In this document: one piece after another, positions 38,207-48,683 of the stretch
How positions within the stretch are numbered: position 1 is the first letter of the stretch
Layout: the number at the start of each line of letters is the position of its first letter
Assembly: GCA_017431345.1 (NCBI GenBank)
Contig: JAFRLH010000078.1
Coordinates: 1-64,000 of the forward strand
Reading direction: 5' to 3'
Length of the DNA stretch: 64,000 nucleotides
From: Lachnospiraceae bacterium
GTDB taxonomy: Bacteria > Bacillota > Clostridia > Lachnospirales > Lachnospiraceae
Position numbers and translations under genes: made by a program
Notes under the pieces: generated by a model
Database searches by the model: none
Told to the model about the DNA's origin: nothing
What the model saw: only the letters and a program-made list of their open reading frames with translations

Positions 38207-41127
38207 TTATGCCTCGTATCGAAGATTTCTTTCCTGAATGGACAGATTCAAGGCCGATGATTTATGCATACACAGACGACCAGTATCCCGGCTGTCTGAA
38301 GGTGGGCTATACGGCTGTTAATGTAGACCAACGTGTTGCGCAGCAGTATCCGACAAAGCGCCCTGACGGATCTGTTCCATATAAGATTGTTCTCCGTGAG
38401 CCTGCCATGTATCCTGATGGCAGTGTATTTACGGATCATGATGTCCATGCTATTCTCCGCAAAAAAGGAATTAATGCCGTAGGTGGCGAATGGTTTCGAT
38501 GCACCGTCAAGGATGTGCAGGCTGCTGTTGTTGCCGTGAAGACAGGTACTTTGAACACGGAAAACAGGACGCAAACGTTCAAGATGCGACCTGAGCAGGC
38601 ACAGGCTGTCGATAAGACTATCGCCTATTACAAGAATATGGAAGACGAAGGTTCAGGTCGTGTGCCCAAATTTCTTTGGAACGCAAAAATGCGCTTCGGA
38701 AAAACTTTTGCAGCGTATCAGCTGGCTAAGAAGATGGGCTTTACTCGCGTCCTCATCCTTACTTTTAAACCTGCGGTAGAATCTGCCTGGTACGACGATC
38801 TTGTTCAGCATGTTGATTTCGAAGGTTGGCAGTTTATTTCCAGGCCGTCAAATCCAGGGGAACCGAATACGGACGTGCAATATAAGAACGCCGACAAGAG
38901 TAGGCCTATCGTCTGTTTTGGTTCCTTCCAGGATTTCCTTGGTGTCGACAAAAACACCGGAGGCATCAAGTCCAAGAACGAGTGGGTCCATACGACCAAC
39001 TGGGACCTTGTCATTTTTGACGAGTACCATTTCGGCGCCTGGAAGGAGAATGCGAAAAACCTTTTCGAATCTGATGAGGACGATTTCGACGAGGATTTGA
39101 CTAATTACGATCGCGGCAATGCCTACGATGAAACATGGCTACCAATCACAACAAGTCACTACCTCTTCCTATCCGGAACACCGTTTAGAGCGTTAAACTC
39201 TGGTGAATTCATCGAGGATCAGATTTATAACTGGACATACAGCGATGAACAGCGGGCAAAAACCGCATGGAAAGGTGCTGATAATCCGTATGAAGCTCTG
39301 CCTCGGATGGTCATGCTGACCTATAAGATCCCTGATTCCATTCAGAGAATTGCCAAGCAGGGAGAATTTGATGAATTCGACTTGAACGTGTTCTTTTCTG
39401 CCACAGGCAAAGAAAAAGATGCCAAGTTCGTTTATGAAGATTATGTTCAGAAGTGGCTCGACCTTATTCGAGGTTCTTATCTGGAAACGACGGTGGACGA
39501 GTTAAAGCTGGGCGCAGAAAAGCCACCTATGCCATATTCCGACACGCGCCTTCTGAACGTGTTGTCACATACACTATGGTTCTTGCCGAACGTAGCGTCC
39601 TGCTATGCAATGGCGAATCTACTGGCCCAAAAGCAGAACACTTTCTACCACGATTATACGATCAATATATGTGCGGGAACGAAAGCTGGTGTGGGTCTTG
39701 CAGCACTGGAACCCGTACAGAAGTCGATGGGCAATCCGCTTGAGACGAAGACTATCACACTGTCCTGCGGAAAGCTAACAACAGGTGTAACGATCAAGCC
39801 GTGGACCGGCATCTTCATGCTGAGAAACTTGAAGTCTCCTGAGACCTACTTCCAAGCAGCATTTCGCGTACAGTCTCCGTGGGAGATTACAACAGACAGT
39901 GGAAGACATGAGATTGTTAAGAAAGAATGTTACCTGTTCGATTTTGCGCTTGATCGTGCGTTGAAACAAATTTCTGATTATAGCTGCCGTCTGAATGTAC
40001 AAGAATCGAACCCAGAGAAGAAGGTTGGAGAGTTTATATCTTTTCTGCCAGTCCTGGCATATGACGGAAGTGCTATGCGTCAGGTAGATGCAGGCGAGAT
40101 TCTCGACATTGCAATGGCAGGAACATCCGCTACACTTCTTGCGAAACGTTGGGAGTCGGCATTGCTTGTTAATGTCGATAATGAGACCCTTGCTCGCCTA
40201 ATGGCGAACGAAGCCGCCATGGAGGCCTTGATGCGTATTGAAGGCTTCCGTTCCCTGAATCAGGATATAGAAACCATTATCAACAAGTCCGAACATGTCA
40301 AACAGGCAAAGAAGAACGCTGAGAAGCTGACTCCGAAGGAGAAGAAACAACTCTCTGATGAAGAAAAGGAGTACAAGTCCAAGCGTAAGCAGATTCAAGA
40401 GAAACTGATCAAGTTCGCTACGCGTATTCCTGTGTTCATGTACCTGACAGATTACCGTGAATACAGCCTCAAGGATGTTATTACGAAACTGGAACCTGGT
40501 CTTTTTAAGAAAGTGACTGGCCTTAATCTGGGAGATTTCGAACTGCTGGTATCTTTGAATGTCTTCAACGAAGCACTTATGAATGATGCAGTATACAAAT
40601 TCAAGCGTTATGAAGATGCCTCTCTGTCATACTCTGGTGTGAACAAGCATGAAGGCGAAGCGGTTGGTTTGTTCAGCACGGTTCTGAGTCGTGAGGATTA
40701 TGACATGATGGCAGGTCAGCTGGCATCTTCAATGGTTGCTGCAAAACAGGATCCGAACGACCTGCCAGACTTCACTACAACTGCTCAATTTGAAGACGAC
40801 GATGAGGAAGATGAGCAGTCAGCAGGTAATGTACAAAAAACACATGAGAGCATGCCTCCAGTGACAAGAAAATCGATTGTTCCGACCCCGCCTCCGACAA
40901 GGCCTAAACCGGTCCCGGTACCGCCGAAGCCAGCAGCGCCTTTCGATCCAAAGAAGATGATGATCGGAGCGAAAGTTCGGCATAAGGCATTTGGCGAAGG
41001 TACTGTCATCAAGTCAGATGGCCGCATTATTACTGTTGAATTCAATGGTGATGCACAGGGTATGGTGCAGAAGAAGTTCGCATTCCCTGGAGCTTTCCAG
41101 GATGGATTCCTTTCCTTTATAGACTAG
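38203..41127 (+). CDS. GIY-YIG-helicase fusion, restriction effector
   Basis: A 974-residue multidomain protein. Residues about 15-110 are a T5orf172/GIY-YIG-like domain ([19 protein letters not shown]). Residues about 130-560 form an SF2 helicase: Walker [14 protein letters not shown] box in [20 protein letters not shown] long helical region and a Pro-rich linker follow, and the C-terminal ~55 residues ([16 protein letters not shown]) are a UvrD-type Tudor/SH3-like fold. It is likely the restriction subunit, translocating on DNA and cutting unmodified DNA. It overlaps the methyltransferase stop by four bases. Confidence 0.8.
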   Translation: MIMPRIEDFFPEWTDSRPMIYAYTDDQYPGCLKVGYTAVNVDQRVAQQYPTKRPDGSVPYKIVLREPAMYPDGSVFTDHDVHAILRKKGINAVGGEWFRCTVKDVQAAVVAVKTGTLNTENRTQTFKMRPEQAQAVDKTIAYYKNMEDEGSGRVPKFLWNAKMRFGKTFAAYQLAKKMGFTRVLILTFKPAVESAWYDDLVQHVDFEGWQFISRPSNPGEPNTDVQYKNADKSRPIVCFGSFQDFLGVDKNTGGIKSKNEWVHTTNWDLVIFDEYHFGAWKENAKNLFESDEDDFDEDLTNYDRGNAYDETWLPITTSHYLFLSGTPFRALNSGEFIEDQIYNWTYSDEQRAKTAWKGADNPYEALPRMVMLTYKIPDSIQRIAKQGEFDEFDLNVFFSATGKEKDAKFVYEDYVQKWLDLIRGSYLETTVDELKLGAEKPPMPYSDTRLLNVLSHTLWFLPNVASCYAMANLLAQKQNTFYHDYTINICAGTKAGVGLAALEPVQKSMGNPLETKTITLSCGKLTTGVTIKPWTGIFMLRNLKSPETYFQAAFRVQSPWEITTDSGRHEIVKKECYLFDFALDRALKQISDYSCRLNVQESNPEKKVGEFISFLPVLAYDGSAMRQVDAGEILDIAMAGTSATLLAKRWESALLVNVDNETLARLMANEAAMEALMRIEGFRSLNQDIETIINKSEHVKQAKKNAEKLTPKEKKQLSDEEKEYKSKRKQIQEKLIKFATRIPVFMYLTDYREYSLKDVITKLEPGLFKKVTGLNLGDFELLVSLNVFNEALMNDAVYKFKRYEDASLSYSGVNKHEGEAVGLFSTVLSREDYDMMAGQLASSMVAAKQDPNDLPDFTTTAQFEDDDEEDEQSAGNVQKTHESMPPVTRKSIVPTPPPTRPKPVPVPPKPAAPFDPKKMMIGAKVRHKAFGEGTVIKSDGRIITVEFNGDAQGMVQKKFAFPGAFQDGFLSFID

Positions 41128-41216
41128 AATATGTATAAAATGAGGCTTTATAGCTTCGACTAAGGCAGTCAGTGGATTCAAACCTGAAAAAGAGGAATAG
41201 TAAAGGAAGTGAAATT

Positions 41217-41423
41217 ATGGGCCTGTTTTCATCACTGTTTGGAAAGAGAGAACAAAATAAAGTAAAAGGCACTATTACTATGGAATCCCCAAAAGAAGCC
41301 CCTATGCTGAAACCCACTCTTCACTTGAAGGGAAAACCAGACGCAAATGGCTTGTATCCGGCTGAACTGGTAATGCTTTATTATGCTGAGAAGTACAAGG
41401 TTACGGAAGCGTTAATTTCATGA
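41217..41423 (+). pseudogene. Truncated small protein, 5' part of a likely broken gene
   Basis: 68 codons with AAAGGAAG before the ATG. The segment GLYPAELVMLYYAEKYKV resembles the front of small mobile-element proteins I recall with a conserved aromatic continuation, but the frame stops right after it. The next frame starts inside the stop (ATGA). It looks like a deletion or frameshift product; the family recall is from memory and unverified. Confidence 0.45.
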
Positions 41424-41848
41424 ATGCAACATTAGCCGACAAAGTGCTGATGGATGGTAAACTGGCCGACGATGAAATCTACCTTGGGGTGATGGCATAC
41501 AACCGATTTATGTTTGTGATTTTATCTTCTAATGCTCTAATTGATATTAGTCTTGCCCATAAAGAAACAGAATTATTTGAAAAATATGTTATTACCAATT
41601 TTGCGAAATCTATTAAACAACAGGATGTTGATTATGCTGCTGAAAGCCTTGCTGGGCTAATATCTTTAAAAAATAAGAATGAAAATAATATGATAGATAT
41701 GGTCATGGCGTCTTTGACATTCGGTGCCATGTACTTTTATATTGACATAACTGACAAAACACAGGCAGCTCATATGTGGTTTTATACACGAGAGTTGCAA
41801 AAAGCTATTTTAGATGGAAATTATTATGGCTTCTTAAAACTTGATTAA
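41420..41848 (+). CDS. Small hypothetical protein, possibly 3' part of broken gene
   Basis: 142 residues, beginning four bases inside the stop of the preceding frame (ATGA overlap). Helical throughout (LADKVLMDGKLADDEIYLGVM, DYAAESLAGLISLKN), no recognised family. Either coupled to the 68-codon frame or a remnant of one longer gene. Confidence 0.45.
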   Translation: MNATLADKVLMDGKLADDEIYLGVMAYNRFMFVILSSNALIDISLAHKETELFEKYVITNFAKSIKQQDVDYAAESLAGLISLKNKNENNMIDMVMASLTFGAMYFYIDITDKTQAAHMWFYTRELQKAILDGNYYGFLKLD

Positions 41849-41870
41849 GTATCCGTGGGAGAATAATGAT

Positions 41871-42122
41871 ATGACTAAATGTCCCCGCTGCGGCGAGCCT
41901 ATGACCGGCGGAATATGTGATAACTGCGGATTTCCGATGACTGTCCCAAATGATGAGGAAAGTGGACTACATATGAAAATGCCATTGAGGCGCTTGACGG
42001 AAGAAGAAATGCAGGATATCTACGAAAGCCTGGATAGAGAAGACAAAAACGCGGTGGATCGAATGGTGGCCAGTGGCAGAAATCGCGAAATAGTACTGAG
42101 AGCAGCCAGGGATCTCTGGTAA
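41871..42122 (+). CDS. Small zinc-ribbon protein
   Basis: 83 residues starting MTKCPRCGEPMTGGICDNCG: two CxxC knuckles in the first 20 residues, then a helical acidic tail (EEEMQDIYESLDREDKNAVDRM). GGAGAATAATGAT precedes the ATG. Unknown function; the neighbour is a sigma-like factor. Confidence 0.55.
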   Translation: MTKCPRCGEPMTGGICDNCGFPMTVPNDEESGLHMKMPLRRLTEEEMQDIYESLDREDKNAVDRMVASGRNREIVLRAARDLW

Positions 42123-42198
42123 ATAAAGCAGACGTAGAAGTGAGTATAGTTTTTTAAAAGAAATCCTAGGATATATTACAACAGCATCATCAGGACAA

Positions 42199-43113
42199 AT
42201 GACAGAATACAGCACAGAAAAGAGTTATCTAACTGGTGATCCGTATGCCGTACACGATAAGCTCCAGTACGATCCGCACCCTACAAGAGAACGTCTGCTG
42301 GATATAATGGATCGCTATCATAGTAATGATTACAACCTTAGGGATCAGGCACAAATAGATATGCTTGGAATCCTTTCTCCATACATTCTCGGTATCATAA
42401 ACACAAAATACGATACTTACAAAAAAGATCATCTGGAAGATTTATTCGCTCATGCCTATGAGGGAGTATTGATCGGGATGAAAACGTATGATCCAGAGAA
42501 GGGAACGCCAACCACCTGGTTTCACAAGTTTATTATGGGTGGAATTAAGCGTTACATATATTCGCAGGTGCACCATACTTCATTTCATTATTACGCAGCG
42601 GGGAAAAAGGTATATGCATATATAGATGCACAGGCGGAGAAAGACATTCCATGTACGCTAAAGGATATTAACATCGAAACTGGCGTACCGGTAAGGACTT
42701 TAAAGAATTGTATCAAAGTAAACTCGGTGACAGCAGGCTCTATCAGTACTGGAGTTGAAGACCTGGAAATTCCAACTGATTACGGCGATCCGGAAAGATA
42801 TACAGAGCAAAGAGAGGCGTCGGAGACCATCCAACGCCTTATTCTTGGAAAAGAATCTGAGACAGGAGAGTTCACCAACAGCATTCTTGATAAGTATGAA
42901 CAGTCAATCCTAATTTTATACTATGGACTTGACGGAAAAGGGCGTAGAAATATAGCTGAGATCGAGTCTGTTACCGGGATCCCAAAAGACCAGATAAAGA
43001 GGAGAATCTGGCGCCTTCTTAGAAGGCTGAGGTGTGAGCTTGGACAAGAAAGGTGGAAAGCCAGGCTGAATGAAATTAACAGGAGAAAACAGCAGAATAT
43101 AACATGTACCTGA
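42199..43113 (+). CDS. Sigma-70-family-like factor
   Basis: A 304-residue protein. Residues 70-120 resemble sigma region 2 (DLFAHAYEGVLIGMKTYDPEKG then TPTTWFHKFI). The C-terminal ~90 residues resemble region 4 (SILDKYEQSILILYYGLDGKGRRNIAEIESVTGIP). A ~33-residue N-terminal leader (YLTGDPYAVHDKLQYDPHP) is unusual and is matched in the acyl-AMP ligase at 60909. It likely directs polymerase to element genes, but its promoter cannot be read here. Confidence 0.65.
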   Translation: MTEYSTEKSYLTGDPYAVHDKLQYDPHPTRERLLDIMDRYHSNDYNLRDQAQIDMLGILSPYILGIINTKYDTYKKDHLEDLFAHAYEGVLIGMKTYDPEKGTPTTWFHKFIMGGIKRYIYSQVHHTSFHYYAAGKKVYAYIDAQAEKDIPCTLKDINIETGVPVRTLKNCIKVNSVTAGSISTGVEDLEIPTDYGDPERYTEQREASETIQRLILGKESETGEFTNSILDKYEQSILILYYGLDGKGRRNIAEIESVTGIPKDQIKRRIWRLLRRLRCELGQERWKARLNEINRRKQQNITCT

Positions 43114-43149
43114 AATTGCCGACTGGATATATAAATCCAGCGGTTTTAT

Positions 43150-43168
43150 TTGAATAAGAAATATTCAA
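43150..43168 (+). promoter_or_regulatory. Inverted repeat downstream of the sigma-like gene
   Basis: TTGAATA and TATTCAA are perfect 7-base arms separated by AGAAA. It could be an operator or part of a hairpin; no T-run follows. Confidence 0.3.
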
Positions 43169-43197
43169 GAATAATAGTGAGAATTCACAAATCAGAC

Positions 43198-43214
43198 CTG
43201 CACAATTTGTGCAG
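43198..43214 (+). promoter_or_regulatory. Upstream dyad, possible second operator
   Basis: CTGCACAATTTGTGCAG is a perfect 17-base palindrome (odd centre) with the same outer bases as the dyad at 43238-43254 (CTGCACA-N3-TGTGCAG). The two starts are 40 bases apart, close to four helical turns, which would suit cooperative binding by the MerR-type protein. Confidence 0.6.
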
Positions 43215-43233
43215 ATTTTTTATGCTCCTGAGC

Positions 43234-43264
43234 TTGACTGCACACAGTGTGCAGGTCGTATAGT
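43234..43264 (+). promoter_or_regulatory. MerR-type promoter with 19-base spacer
   Basis: TTGACT (43234-43239) and TATAGT (43259-43264) are 19 bases apart, the long spacer typical of MerR-regulated promoters. A perfect 17-base dyad, CTGCACACAGTGTGCAG (43238-43254), sits between the boxes. The downstream gene begins at 43304 and encodes a MerR-family protein, so this looks like an autoregulated switch. Confidence 0.8.
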
Positions 43265-43303
43265 GTGATTACACCCGGGGGATACAAGAAAGGAGGATGT
43301 CGA

Positions 43304-44479
43304 GTGGAGGAAGACAAAGGAAAATCTCTTCGTGAGGTATGTGAAATAACAGGAGCCACAAGACGCGGTATACAAAATCTGGAAAAACTTGGGCTCATAG
43401 CACCATTATCGACAAGAGGAGTGAGAAACGCTTGTCAGTATGATGAAGCAACAATAATCAAGTTGCGAGAGATTCTTATATTTCAGGAGTGCGGTTTTTC
43501 TATAGCTCAGATTAAAACAATACTGGAAAAGACAGAGCGTGAGAAAAGAGCAGCTATCAGGAAAAGTATTAAAAAGCTGGAGGAAAGAAAAGAGCGAATT
43601 GAAGAGATGATAGCATTTGCATCATCTATATATGAAGGACCCGTTAAGCAGTTATTGTTAGGAAGTATTGAACCAGTCGATATAGGAGAGTTTGCTAAAT
43701 TAATAAAGGCTGTAAGGACGGTACTCGAAAATGTGAATACTCCTTCGCCGAAGATCGATAAAAATAGGATAAAAGGACGAGAAAGAGAGATGGAAATTGA
43801 AGGCCGCAAAATCGTGCTTTTATTCTCTGAACTATTCGAGAAGGGAAATGCGTCAGAGGCAGAAGTGGGGGCATTGATAGAAAAAACGAAGAAATATGTT
43901 ACTGAATATTTCGTTGACTGTCATGATGTAGATCTGTGGTGGCTCAGTGGAGTGGTCCAAGCGGAAAAAGAGCACGCATGGATTACCAGCATAGTCAGTA
44001 CGGAATGTGCTGATTATATCTCGGAACAACTGGCGAATTATAGTGGTTCAATGGAGGACTTGTATAATGCAGTATTTTCAAAAGATTTTTTGGAGGACTT
44101 GGAAGTCCAGATAGATGAAATTTATAACATCTATCGAGGGGATCAAGATGTGGAATCGGTAGAGGGGGTGATTAATCTACTCAACAATATTGATGTCAAC
44201 GACGATAGAGTGATTCAGCTGCTAAAAAATATAGATTATCAGTTTAGCTGTTATTCATCATTTATAAACATCCCTTTATTTTGGAATATTTATATGACTT
44301 ACAAAGATAATGCCGATATCGTTCTGAAAGCTGTATGTGATTCTACAGATGAAGATATAGAAGTTGTTCGATCTGACTTGGAAAAACTCAAATTTGAAGA
44401 ATTAGCTGCTGCAGCAGAACGAATAGTTATGGCATACATTGAAAAGAAGGAGGAAGTAACAAATGAAGACAAATGCTGA
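43304..44479 (+). CDS. MerR-family transcriptional regulator with large C-terminal domain
   Basis: A 391-residue protein from a GTG with GGAGGATGTCGA before it. Residues 8-75 are a MerR-type winged HTH (SLREVCEITGATRRGIQNLEKLGLI). A long coiled coil follows (about residues 85-120). The ~270-residue C-terminal part has no recognised effector domain; it is longer than in most MerR proteins. The promoter at 43234-43264 fits autoregulation. The downstream gene overlaps its stop by 17 bases. Confidence 0.8.
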   Translation: MEEDKGKSLREVCEITGATRRGIQNLEKLGLIAPLSTRGVRNACQYDEATIIKLREILIFQECGFSIAQIKTILEKTEREKRAAIRKSIKKLEERKERIEEMIAFASSIYEGPVKQLLLGSIEPVDIGEFAKLIKAVRTVLENVNTPSPKIDKNRIKGREREMEIEGRKIVLLFSELFEKGNASEAEVGALIEKTKKYVTEYFVDCHDVDLWWLSGVVQAEKEHAWITSIVSTECADYISEQLANYSGSMEDLYNAVFSKDFLEDLEVQIDEIYNIYRGDQDVESVEGVINLLNNIDVNDDRVIQLLKNIDYQFSCYSSFINIPLFWNIYMTYKDNADIVLKAVCDSTDEDIEVVRSDLEKLKFEELAAAAERIVMAYIEKKEEVTNEDKC

Positions 44480-44876
44480 AAAGAAAGAGATTGTTCTTGA
44501 TAATAATACAATGTCACCGGTTAATGCCGAAGAATCTTATTCGGAGTATATTATTCCTAATGTAGCCAACGCTGGCAAAATAGCCAGTACCAGCATTGAG
44601 GGCATTAAAAATGCCGAACAAGGCGCAAGAGAGGTGGCATTGAAGGCAAATGAAACAATTGCTGATGCAAACAGAGTGTTTGAAAAGCAGCTGGAAAATC
44701 CGAATATTTCTGATGAAGTACGTATCAACACAAATGCGGCTATATTAGAGAACTCGAGGATTGCCAAAGAAAATGCGGATGAGCAAAGGAACTTTGCTAC
44801 AAATCTTGTTGTGATGGTGTTGTGTTTCGCCGGGGCTTTACTCGGTATTCATCTTGAAAAAAAGAACATGGAATAG
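44463..44876 (+). CDS. Membrane-anchored small protein of unknown function
   Basis: 137 residues: a helical, Ala/Asn/Glu-rich body (residues 30-110) and a C-terminal membrane helix (FATNLVVMVLCFAGALLGIHL) with a short basic end, so probably tail-anchored in the membrane. GGAGGAAGTAAC lies upstream inside the regulator gene, and it overlaps that gene by 17 bases, so the two are probably coupled. Confidence 0.55.
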   Translation: MKTNAEKKEIVLDNNTMSPVNAEESYSEYIIPNVANAGKIASTSIEGIKNAEQGAREVALKANETIADANRVFEKQLENPNISDEVRINTNAAILENSRIAKENADEQRNFATNLVVMVLCFAGALLGIHLEKKNME

Positions 44877-45941
<1,065 letters not shown>

Positions 45942-46008
45942 AGATGAAGGATCTTTTGAAAAATCATTTTTGTCAGTTACAAATAAATAATAAAAGAGGT
46001 ACAGAGTC

Positions 46009-46872
46009 ATGACTATAGAACAATACATTCTCATGAGAAAAAAAGAGGACGGCCTAAATGAATATGACCTTTCGAAGCGCAGTGAAAATATACGTATCTG
46101 TGTAAACTATATCTTTGAATACTTTGACAATTATCTGGAGAACAGCCCGGATTCTGAGAAGACATTCCTTGAAGAACAGAAACAGGATAAATACAGACAA
46201 TTAGTATCAGAGTATTCTCCCGATGTTCAAGATTGGCTTGTTGAGCTTAATTCGAGAACCGGTAAACACGTACACCTGCATCTCAAACGCCTGATAGACG
46301 ATACATATTTCCTGTTATTTAATACAGATTCGGAGTTTCGCTCTCTGTCTTATGCAATCTACCCTAAGGCAATAAAAAAAGTCAAAGCATTAGAGGGTGA
46401 GGGTGAAATGATTTATAAATTCATACGTGACAAGCACAGAATCAGAAGTGAGTTCACGTTGGAGGATCAAAGTATACATATTACCGATAATATTGATCAA
46501 TGGATATCTAACACATTCAAAAAGTATGGGGTAAATATCTTTGCATTCTGCAGTGCATGGTGTTCGTATTTCTCATTCACACCCGCTTTATGGGAGAAAC
46601 AAAGAAAAAAGAGAAATCACGAATACGATTCATTACTTGAAGATAAAAGATATGACCTGAGCAGCTATATGTTCTGGGATTATGATTATAAAGCCGACGG
46701 AGAGCGCTTTGGCTTAAATACTCTATATCGGAATATGCCTAAAAAGGATTTCACGAGAGGAAAAAAACAATACTTTGATGCTGTTATGATGTACTGGTGG
46801 ACTCATTTTTGTGATAATGATGAAAAGGCATGGGAAGAATATCGTGTCCAGCTGGAAGAAAAGAGCTATTAG
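46009..46872 (+). CDS. Hypothetical protein
   Basis: 287 residues with no recognised family. It begins MTIEQYILMRKKEDGLNEYDL after AAAAGAGGTACAGAGTC, is mainly helical, and is rich in aromatic residues in its last third (YMFWDYDYKADG; MYWWTHFCDN). No signal peptide, zinc or nucleotide motif. It precedes the CHAP peptidase gene by 37 bases and may be co-transcribed with it. Confidence 0.5.
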   Translation: MTIEQYILMRKKEDGLNEYDLSKRSENIRICVNYIFEYFDNYLENSPDSEKTFLEEQKQDKYRQLVSEYSPDVQDWLVELNSRTGKHVHLHLKRLIDDTYFLLFNTDSEFRSLSYAIYPKAIKKVKALEGEGEMIYKFIRDKHRIRSEFTLEDQSIHITDNIDQWISNTFKKYGVNIFAFCSAWCSYFSFTPALWEKQRKKRNHEYDSLLEDKRYDLSSYMFWDYDYKADGERFGLNTLYRNMPKKDFTRGKKQYFDAVMMYWWTHFCDNDEKAWEEYRVQLEEKSY

Positions 46873-46909
46873 GTATCTGTTAAACAAATCGGAATTTCGT
46901 GAGGAGCAT

Positions 46910-47434
46910 ATGAAAAAGGCAACGAGAGAACATCTGGCCAAAGTTGCGAAGGAAATGGCGCTGGTTCCGTTTCACGGAGCGGTTGATGGACTCGAGTCCA
47001 ATCTTGCGCCAGTTGTGCGACCATTTCCAACGTGGAACATCAGGGAAGCGGACGGGTTATGGTGCGCGGCGTTCGTACTATATTGCTGCAGGGAAGCGGG
47101 ATTCGAGATTCCGTATAGACCCAATGAATGCAAAACCTGTCATCTGGCAGCATGCTTCGGCTGGGAGGAGTTTGCCATCAACGATCATCGGATTGAATAC
47201 CATAAAGGGACAGAGGCCTTTGTTCCGAAAGCGGGAGACATCGTCATTTATGACAGAGTTTTTGAGAACAGAGAGCACGACCATATGGGAATTGTTCTTG
47301 AGAAACGGGAGCATGCGCTTCTTGCCGCGGAAGGAAATGTCAACAACATATCCGGAATCATCGAAAGACCAATCGACGAGCATATCCGGGCATATATCCG
47401 AATTCCGGATGGATATCAGTACAGAGCGAAGTGA
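46910..47434 (+). CDS. CHAP-type (NlpC/P60-like) cysteine peptidase
   Basis: 174 residues with a CHAP/NlpC-type core: catalytic cysteine in GLWCAAFVLYC (about residue 51) and histidine in HDHMGIVL (about residue 121). These are amidases or endopeptidases that cut wall peptides, though no signal peptide is present, so it may act inside or be exported by lysis. The ATG at 46910 has GAGGAGCAT before it; a longer frame from 46811 overlaps the previous gene. Confidence 0.75.
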   Translation: MKKATREHLAKVAKEMALVPFHGAVDGLESNLAPVVRPFPTWNIREADGLWCAAFVLYCCREAGFEIPYRPNECKTCHLAACFGWEEFAINDHRIEYHKGTEAFVPKAGDIVIYDRVFENREHDHMGIVLEKREHALLAAEGNVNNISGIIERPIDEHIRAYIRIPDGYQYRAK

Positions 47435-47460
47435 GAAAATTCAAGTTTGACGAGGAGAAA

Positions 47461-47538
47461 ATGATCATACTGATAAGAGGAGCATCTCACACAAGAAAAA
47501 CTCTTCTGGCTCAGAAGAGGCTCGAAAAATGCAAGTAG
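47461..47538 (+). pseudogene. Remnant of a P-loop kinase-like ATPase
   Basis: Only 25 codons: MIILIRGASHTRKTLLAQKRLEKC and a last Lys. This matches the start of a Firmicutes ATP-binding family that I recall beginning MIILINGASHTGKT, but the P-loop glycine is Arg here and the frame stops at once. CGAGGAGAAA precedes it, so the translation signal survives on a dead gene. Confidence 0.5.
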
Positions 47539-47626
47539 TGGTATGGTGGTCTCCTGATATCCATGTTACAATCACCATAAAGAAAGAGCGGCCGTGAGCA
47601 TACTGGTCGTCTCAGTATATCAGCAA

Positions 47627-47666
47627 AAAGACAACTTTCCTTGGGATGGGCGGGTTGTCTTTTTGG
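47627..47666 (+). terminator. Bidirectional terminator between convergent genes
   Basis: AAAAAGACAAC and GTTGTCTTTTT form an 11-base-pair stem with an 18-base loop. It has T-runs on both strands, between the CHAP gene and the convergent XRE regulator. Confidence 0.85.
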
Positions 47667-47669
47667 TTT

Positions 47670-48437
47670 TTATGGAAGATAGTCACAGGAGCTCTTTCTT
47701 TTAATTTCCAATTCCTTTATGGGAATGCACTTAGCTTTAGAGTATTCACCCGTGGGAAGATTGATGAGTTTCCAGATAGCATTGCCTTCTTCATTCGAAG
47801 GCTGATCCGCGGTATTGCAATTGTCTTTGAAGTTAACAGTATACAAAAGATCATCAGGATGACAGCCCAATGCAGAACATATTTTTAATATATAATCCTT
47901 AGAAGGAATAACGTTTTCTTCTTCCATTCTGCGTACATATCTGCCAGAGCAGCCAATTATTTCTGCCAATTCGTCACCAGTCAGATTTCTTAAACAACGC
48001 ATATATTGAAGATTGGCGCCAAAGTAATCCAAACAGTATTCCATTCTCTCACGGGTCACTGCCTGTTTTATCATGCTGGTCATTTTCGGAGTCAGACGGA
48101 ACAGCAGCCTCTCTCCGGCGATCAGGCAGGTAGCAAAGATGGCTTCTTTTTCGTGCCGTCTTCCCTTATCAACTAAAACATTTGTCTTGCTCAGTTCAAT
48201 AACCACATCTTTAAAATCCGCATGACTTCCACCGGTAAGCTGCTGAAATATACTGTAGGGGATTTGATTGTGAAACTGCTGACGCATAGACATGGCTATT
48301 ATCAGATTAAGCACTCGTGACGTATCCTGGCTCAGATGTCTGTCATATTCAAAATAAGATAATATGTCATGCTTATCAAAAATGGCGGCTTCTGAAGGAG
48401 ATATTATTGGCCTGCCTAAGTTGTAAATAGATATCAT
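47670..48437 (-). CDS. XRE-family HTH regulator
   Basis: 255 residues. The C-terminal half holds an XRE-type HTH (LRNLTGDELAEIIGCSGRYVRRMEEENVIP and SALGCHPDDLL, about residues 150-200). The N-terminal half has a winged-helix look (MSMRQQFHNQIPYSIFQQLTGG) resembling replication-initiator-type folds, which I cannot confirm. The ATG at 48437 follows GAGGGA; a TTG at 48449 is less likely. It diverges from the gene at 48684, and the palindrome at 48524 lies between. Confidence 0.7.
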   Translation of the reverse strand: MISIYNLGRPIISPSEAAIFDKHDILSYFEYDRHLSQDTSRVLNLIIAMSMRQQFHNQIPYSIFQQLTGGSHADFKDVVIELSKTNVLVDKGRRHEKEAIFATCLIAGERLLFRLTPKMTSMIKQAVTRERMEYCLDYFGANLQYMRCLRNLTGDELAEIIGCSGRYVRRMEEENVIPSKDYILKICSALGCHPDDLLYTVNFKDNCNTADQPSNEEGNAIWKLINLPTGEYSKAKCIPIKELEIKRKSSCDYLP

Positions 48438-48523
48438 GTGTTCCCTCAAGATGATTAAATAATACGAATCTGAACACCTGGAGATAATACCCCCTCACAT
48501 TTTATCACCAGTTTACTGTTTGT

Positions 48524-48557
48524 AATAGGAACTGTCAGTTCCTATTCATTTTTTTTT
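48524..48557 (+). promoter_or_regulatory. Perfect palindrome followed by T-run in divergent intergenic space
   Basis: A 23-base perfect palindrome (arms AATAGGAACTG and CAGTTCCTATT, central T) is followed by CA and nine T. By shape it is a plus-strand terminator, yet it sits between two diverging genes. It may be an operator for the XRE protein or end an outward transcript. Confidence 0.6.
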
Positions 48558-48683
48558 ATCAGGGTTATGATAAGAATCCACCATTTAAAACGAGCAGAAA
48601 CACCACATGAGTTTTTGCATGTGCAATGGCCCAGAAGTATTAGACATGGAGCAAAGGGCATATTTGCTGAAGGAGGGATACAA

